DNA of 41,608 bases from a virus: IMG/VR virus record IMGVR_UViG_3300042465_005988, positions 1 through 41,608 of that record; one strand, written 5' to 3'. A program made the translations under genes and the position numbers. Below are positions 38,135 through 41,608 of this stretch, piece after piece. Each line of letters opens with the position of its first letter. Within the stretch, counting starts at the first letter, position 1. The notes below the pieces were generated by a model. The model was not told where the DNA came from, made no database searches, and saw only the letters and a list, made by a program, of their open reading frames with translations.

Positions 38135-38691
38135 GCTGCCCCCAAATGCTTGCCCAACGCCCAAGCCACGGCCAACGCGGCGCGGGCATGGCTGCTGACC
38201 CCGTACAGCGGCCCAGCCTCTACAGCGTCCACGGCAGGCCTTGTGCGCGTCGCGGGCTTGGCGGCCACGGGTCGCTGTGCTGCGCCGGGATGCAGCGTGC
38301 ATAGCGCCTGCCAGACCCCTGCATCGCCCTTTACGGACTGGCCAACGGCGGCTGTCAGCGCGGACACTACGGCGCGGCGTTCCAGTGTGTAGACCACTCG
38401 AGCCCCGCACTCTTGGATCGCGTCCTTGCCGTCTGGCAGGTGCGCGTTCAGCGATGCCAGCAGCCAGCCGACTTGCTCAATCGTGTTGGCCACACTTGCC
38501 CCGCCAGCGCCGTAGATGCGGGCCCGCTCGATGCCGATTGCCCCGACAACGTGCGTTTGCCGGACCGCCCCGACGTAGTGCGTCACCTGCAACGGGTCGC
38601 GGTACTGCGCCGAATACAGCACGCGGCCCGCAGCCGTGTCATAGACAGCCACGCCAATTGTCGCGCCGGGGTCGATTCCGATGACGATCAC
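38131..38691 (-). CDS. RuvC-like Holliday junction resolvase
   Basis: The protein is 186 aa. IGIDPGATIGVAVYD at the start gives the first catalytic Asp7 of the RNase H fold. GIERARIYG supplies a Glu. A late segment, SSHARAALAVAWAL, corresponds to the final helix, but the usual Asp there appears to be Ala or Arg. It should cut branched DNA before packaging, together with the RecET system. The missing last acid makes activity less certain. Confidence 0.75.
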   Translation of the reverse strand: MIVIGIDPGATIGVAVYDTAAGRVLYSAQYRDPLQVTHYVGAVRQTHVVGAIGIERARIYGAGGASVANTIEQVGWLLASLNAHLPDGKDAIQECGARVVYTLERRAVVSALTAAVGQSVKGDAGVWQALCTLHPGAAQRPVAAKPATRTRPAVDAVEAGPLYGVSSHARAALAVAWALGKHLGAA

Positions 38692-39530
38692 GGCTGCACC
38701 TCGTCGCCCTGGTCAGCGGTCAAAACCAACTGCTCCGGCTCCGGCTGGACTTCCTGCACCAAACGCAGCGGCGCGGCAGCAACGCCGATGCTCAACGGCT
38801 TGCGTTCCTTGGGCGTCGGGTCGAAGTCCAAGTCCTCAGCCATGGCCAGCGCGGCTTGCACGTCGGCAGCCAGCGGGAACCAGCGGCGCGAGGCTGCTTG
38901 GTGAAACACGGTCTTGCTGACCATCGCGGCAAAGTCGCTGTTCCAGATGCTTTGCGTCTTGGCCGCCTTGTTTGCCCGCTCGATACGCTCCAGCGGGACC
39001 ATGCGGTAGATGGTCTCACCTGTCCGCAGGTTTGTGCCCTTGGCATACGCGCCGCGCAAGTTGGCCTTTGTGACCACGCGGGCAAACGGGTCAGCGTAGT
39101 CGTGACGCAACACGTCGAACTCGTCAGGGCCAACGGTCGCCAGTTCCAGCCGGTCATCGTGCAAGACGATGTGAGCCGACACTGCCCAGCCGCCTTGCCG
39201 CAGAACGTATTGCACGCCTTGCCATTGCGCTTGCACGTCCAAAGTCTGGCCACGGGGAACGCGGGCGACGTGCTTGCACGGTCCCGGCATCATGCCCATC
39301 CGAGCAATCGTCAGGTAGCCGCGGACCAGCTCAGGCAACGGTACACTGGCCAGCGCCGGGTCAGCGGCATCGGCAGCGGCTTGCGCGGCAAACTCCTGCC
39401 GGTCGATCCACGGCGGGACAACCGACAAGGCGGCTTGCATTTCCACGCTGCCAAAGGCGTCTTGCACTTGCTGGCGTACCGACTTCACAACTTGCCGCGC
39501 TTGCGGCTGGACTTGGGTCTGCATTTCCAT
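38688..39530 (-). CDS. RecT-like single-strand annealing protein
   Basis: The protein is 280 aa from ATG 39530, with GGAGG 6 nt upstream. PELVRGYLTIARMGMMPGP, the HIVLHDD strand and the late motif WNSDFAAMVSKTVFHQAASR match the RecT family pattern. It should anneal complementary single strands made by the RecE-like nuclease encoded just upstream. The acidic, Gln-rich tail (VQEVQPEPEQLV) is unique. The start is 1 bp after the RecE-like stop. Confidence 0.88.
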   Translation of the reverse strand: MEMQTQVQPQARQVVKSVRQQVQDAFGSVEMQAALSVVPPWIDRQEFAAQAAADAADPALASVPLPELVRGYLTIARMGMMPGPCKHVARVPRGQTLDVQAQWQGVQYVLRQGGWAVSAHIVLHDDRLELATVGPDEFDVLRHDYADPFARVVTKANLRGAYAKGTNLRTGETIYRMVPLERIERANKAAKTQSIWNSDFAAMVSKTVFHQAASRRWFPLAADVQAALAMAEDLDFDPTPKERKPLSIGVAAAPLRLVQEVQPEPEQLVLTADQGDEVQP

Positions 39531-39531
39531 A

Positions 39532-40338
39532 CTACACCTCCAACTGATAACGGGGTGCCCACTGCGGGCGGTCCAACTTCGCTGGCCAACGGCGCTCACC
39601 GTTCACCGTCATGCTGCCCGGTCCCGGCCACACGCCGGCATCGGTGCAGGCTTGCCAGACTTCTGCCAGCAACTCGGCTTCTTGCGCGGCTTCTGCCAGC
39701 CATGCGTCGTCGAGCTGGACGCACACAACGGCGTGCGGTGCGCTGCTCTCCACAAAGATGAACCAGAAGTCCGGCTTGACGCCGTGCGTTGCCTCGTAGG
39801 CCTGGCTGTACCACGCGGCTTGCAGGTCATAGCCCCACTTGGCGACGGCGCCTGCAATGTCTTTGGGGGTCAGTGCGTCGCTCGTGGTCTTGATGTCCAC
39901 AACCAGGTGCCGACCAACGTCTACCGCGTCAAACAGCGCCTTGCGAGCCTGACCGTCCTGTGACCAGTAGCACGGCTGGCCGAACTCGCAGCCGGCAAGC
40001 AATGACGCAGCCTGCGGGTCTTGACGCAGTGCGTCGGACATGGCCATAGCACGGTCCATGTCATCCTCTGCCATAAGCGTAATGCCCGCAGCTTCCGCAG
40101 CAGCATTGGACGCTTTGCCGGCATTGGTGCGACCGTCCAGCTTGACTTGACAGCGCAGGTCTTGCGGGCAGGCAATCAGCCGCTCGGTCAGTACACCCAA
40201 CGCCATCGCGGCGGACTGCTTACGCGGCGCCGTGGCAGCGTGTAGCGCGTGCTGCGGTGACAGCTTGAGCGGCTTCAATGCCGACTGGTTCAGCCCTAAA
40301 TGCGCCCTGTAGGCGGCGTCGCGGTCGTGGTAGTTCAC
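39532..40338 (-). CDS. RecE-like exonuclease (PD-(D/E)xK)
   Basis: The protein is 268 aa. LNQSALKPLKLSPQHALHA at the front and LGVLTERLIA are typical of RecE/exonuclease VIII C-terminal domains. The nuclease core is ALFDAVDVGRHLVVDIKTTS with the D...DIK motif, followed by YSQAYEATHGVKPDF. It degrades one strand from double-strand ends so that the RecT-like partner can act. It is the length of a stand-alone nuclease domain. Confidence 0.88.
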   Translation of the reverse strand: MNYHDRDAAYRAHLGLNQSALKPLKLSPQHALHAATAPRKQSAAMALGVLTERLIACPQDLRCQVKLDGRTNAGKASNAAAEAAGITLMAEDDMDRAMAMSDALRQDPQAASLLAGCEFGQPCYWSQDGQARKALFDAVDVGRHLVVDIKTTSDALTPKDIAGAVAKWGYDLQAAWYSQAYEATHGVKPDFWFIFVESSAPHAVVCVQLDDAWLAEAAQEAELLAEVWQACTDAGVWPGPGSMTVNGERRWPAKLDRPQWAPRYQLEV

Positions 40339-40757
40339 GGCAACACCTCCGCATCCGACACAAGGTCAGCCATGGCGTCGACGGCTTGCTGGCGGGTCAT
40401 GCCAGCAAACCAGATACGGCTATCCTCGCTGCATAGGTAGCACAAGCGGGCACATTCAGGGTTGAGCAACCAAGCCCACCCCTTGCGCCGCAAAGCCAGC
40501 GGAATAGCGACGTAGACCGGCTGGCCTTCGATGACCGGAGCTTGCGCGGCTTCTGCGTCAATGGCGGCTTGCCACTCAATAGCCTCATGGGCAAGTGTTG
40601 GCGCCTCAATCTCGTGGCTACCAATACCGACAGACCCAAAGCGGTCGCCGGCATCGTCAAACAGCGCCACCACGTCGTCGTCCTGCACCCAATCCCACCC
40701 ATACGGCACAGCCGGGAACGTGTATGTCCGGCTGATTGTCACTTGTTGCGTTTCCAT
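40335..40757 (-). CDS. Hypothetical 140-aa acidic protein of the recombination operon
   Basis: It starts at ATG 40757 behind TTTGGAGG. It is acidic with many Trp and Tyr residues (YGWDWVQDDDVVALFDDAGD), a CARLCYLC cysteine group and a helical end (TRQQAVDAMADLVSDAEV). Its stop overlaps the RecE-like start (ATGA). It may be an accessory of RecET or an inhibitor of a host enzyme. No family is recognised. Confidence 0.55.
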   Translation of the reverse strand: METQQVTISRTYTFPAVPYGWDWVQDDDVVALFDDAGDRFGSVGIGSHEIEAPTLAHEAIEWQAAIDAEAAQAPVIEGQPVYVAIPLALRRKGWAWLLNPECARLCYLCSEDSRIWFAGMTRQQAVDAMADLVSDAEVLP

Positions 40758-40845
40758 GTTGCCTCCAAAGTTGGTCCAGCCTGCGGAGTCGAACCGCCAA
40801 TGTCGCCCGGTGGCCGGTGGTTGTTAGGTCTTGGCTGGCGAAGTC
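40758..40845 (-). other. tRNA-3'-half-like sequence
   Basis: On the minus strand, GCGG-TTCGACT-CCGC followed by AGGCTGGACCA has the look of a T-arm, acceptor strand and CCA end. CCAGCC, which can pair with GGCTGG, lies 52 nt upstream of it, but there is no room for normal D and anticodon arms and no anticodon loop can be drawn. It may be a decayed tRNA, a tRNA-derived attachment remnant or simply two hairpins ahead of a gene. Confidence 0.3.
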
Positions 40846-41222
40846 AGCGCGTTGTAGATGCGAGACTTGGCGATAAAGTCGCTCTGCATCGTGTTGTGGT
40901 ACACATCCCAAATCGCCCGCGTGACGCGCTCAGCCTCTGCCAGCCGCGTAGTCAGACTGCTGTTCTCAATCTCCAAGTGAGAAATGCGGCGGTCGCGGAT
41001 TTCGTCTTGCCCGACAATCAGCCGCTTGCGCTCGTCGTCGGTCAAGTCGCTGGACGGCCAGCTTTCCAAGTCGGTGACGCCATCGACCATGATGTCAATC
41101 ACGTTCTTGCGCACTGCGTCATTGAGCGCCAAGGCATCGGCAAGAACCGCGCCTTGCTCTGGCGTCACGTTGCGCAGTACTTCGTACAGGTCAAAAGTCA
41201 GTTTGGTTCCGTCGATTTGCAT
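40824..41222 (-). CDS. Hypothetical 132-aa coiled-coil protein
   Basis: It starts at ATG 41222 with GGAGG 4 nt upstream. It is acidic and helical: TFDLYEVLRNVTPEQGAVLA, then a charged coiled coil (SHLEIENSSLTTRLAEAERV). It is the first gene after the promoter at 41257-41285 and so heads the recombination and methylation operon. No family is recognised. Confidence 0.6.
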   Translation of the reverse strand: MQIDGTKLTFDLYEVLRNVTPEQGAVLADALALNDAVRKNVIDIMVDGVTDLESWPSSDLTDDERKRLIVGQDEIRDRRISHLEIENSSLTTRLAEAERVTRAIWDVYHNTMQSDFIAKSRIYNALTSPAKT

Positions 41223-41256
41223 CTTGCCTCCAGCGCCACAGCGCATCCATACCAGA

Positions 41257-41285
41257 ACCCTACCACCTACACTTGTAGGTGTCAA
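41257..41285 (-). promoter_or_regulatory. Promoter and palindromic operator of the recombination operon
   Basis: On the minus strand, TTGACA (41285-41280) and TAGGGT (41262-41257) are 17 bp apart. The spacer holds CACCTACA (41264-41271) and TGTAGGTG (41274-41281), a perfect 8-bp inverted repeat with a 2-bp centre. It lies immediately after the ssb stop. A dimeric repressor bound there would block the promoter. Confidence 0.6.
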
Positions 41286-41293
41286 GTCTTTGG

Positions 41294-41608
41294 CTAAAAG
41301 GGTATCGAATCGTCAAACGGTTGATCTTGCTCAGGTTCCGTAGCCGGCACCCCGTCAAACGCCGGAAAGCTGTCAGCCCAAAGGACCATCCCGCCCTGCT
41401 TTACAACGCCGTCCTTGTCGGTCCAATCGGCACCGGCTTTGAGCGACCCGATAACCTCAAACTCCGCCTTGACTGGCACCTGCGCCAACTGGTCCGCCTG
41501 CGTCCCGGTGGCTAGCACGTCCAGCCACAGTGCGCTCCAGGTACCGTCCTTGTTCTTGCTCCCCGGCCCCTTGCATCGGACGCTGACCATCCGGCCCTCG
41601 CCAATCCA
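41294..41608 (-). CDS. Single-stranded DNA-binding protein, main part (5' end at 181)
   Basis: This is codon 19 to the stop of the ssb gene, truncated at the contig edge. The missing first codons lie at 181-128. A β-rich body (MVSVRCKGPGSKNK, SALWLDVLATGTQA, VKAEFEVIGSLKAG) is followed by a Glu/Asp/Gln tail ending FDDSIPF, the SSB partner-docking tip. The stop at 41294 is 9 bp from the next promoter. The complete protein is 122 aa. Confidence 0.75.
   Translation of the reverse strand, partial: WIGEGRMVSVRCKGPGSKNKDGTWSALWLDVLATGTQADQLAQVPVKAEFEVIGSLKAGADWTDKDGVVKQGGMVLWADSFPAFDGVPATEPEQDQPFDDSIPF
41482..41608. repeat. Right copy of 127-bp terminal direct repeat
   Basis: It is identical to 1-127. 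Removing one copy gives a circular sequence of 41,481 bp in which ssb is intact. Confidence 0.95.

Noticed and set aside
40758-40845. A complete tRNA gene
   Set aside because: The ends are only about 64 nt apart without CCA. No D-arm, anticodon stem or anticodon could be drawn and the T-stem/acceptor junction is one base short.

Overview
This window looks like one complete tailed-phage genome of about 41.5 kb from a GC-rich, probably Gram-negative host. The first 127 bases recur exactly as the last 127. One gene (ssb) is cut at the left edge and continues at the right edge, so the molecule is best read as a circle of 41,481 bp opened arbitrarily inside ssb. The set of TerL, portal, scaffold, HK97-fold-like capsid, head-tail adaptor, nozzle-like tail protein and a huge internal protein, with no tail-tube or tape-measure gene seen, suggests podovirus-like morphology. 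No integrase, RNA polymerase, DNA polymerase or primase was recognised.

The genome has two divergent arms. From a non-coding, repeat-rich control region at about 8.72-9.25 kb, the leftward arm (minus strand) runs through position 1 and continues from the right end down to 33.29 kb. The rightward arm (plus strand) runs from 9.25 to 33.33 kb. The two arms converge, with a 40-bp tail-to-tail overlap, at 33.3 kb.

The leftward arm appears to be several operons. (a) 8.72-5.66 kb: small orphan proteins, several separated by a repeated two-hairpin RNA element, then a 107-aa HTH protein and an intrinsic terminator. (b) 5.48 kb through the junction to 41.29 kb: a 70-aa XRE regulator with a promoter/operator, a membrane peptide, a cytosine methyltransferase-like protein, zinc-site proteins, a probable replication initiator, a DnaB-type helicase and SSB. 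(c) 41.22-35.59 kb: a RecE-like exonuclease, a RecT-like annealing protein, a RuvC-like resolvase, a MazG-like pyrophosphohydrolase and two adenine-type methyltransferases. (d) 35.54-33.29 kb: a twin-HTH regulator, a hidden 33-aa membrane peptide, a lytic-transglycosylase-like protein and unknowns.

The rightward arm holds a structured leader, packaging (TerL), head (portal, scaffold, capsid), tail and ejection genes, and a lysis cassette with an NlpC/P60-type peptidase. The likely strategy is host polymerases recruited by a phage initiator and helicase, recombination by RecET, protection by three methyltransferases, and late expression from host-type promoters.

The most novel feature seen is the 44-nt two-hairpin element at 7100-7143 and 8124-8167, with a variant at 6748-6792. 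Its stems differ by compensatory changes, and on the transcribed strand two copies carry GNRA and UNCG tetraloops.
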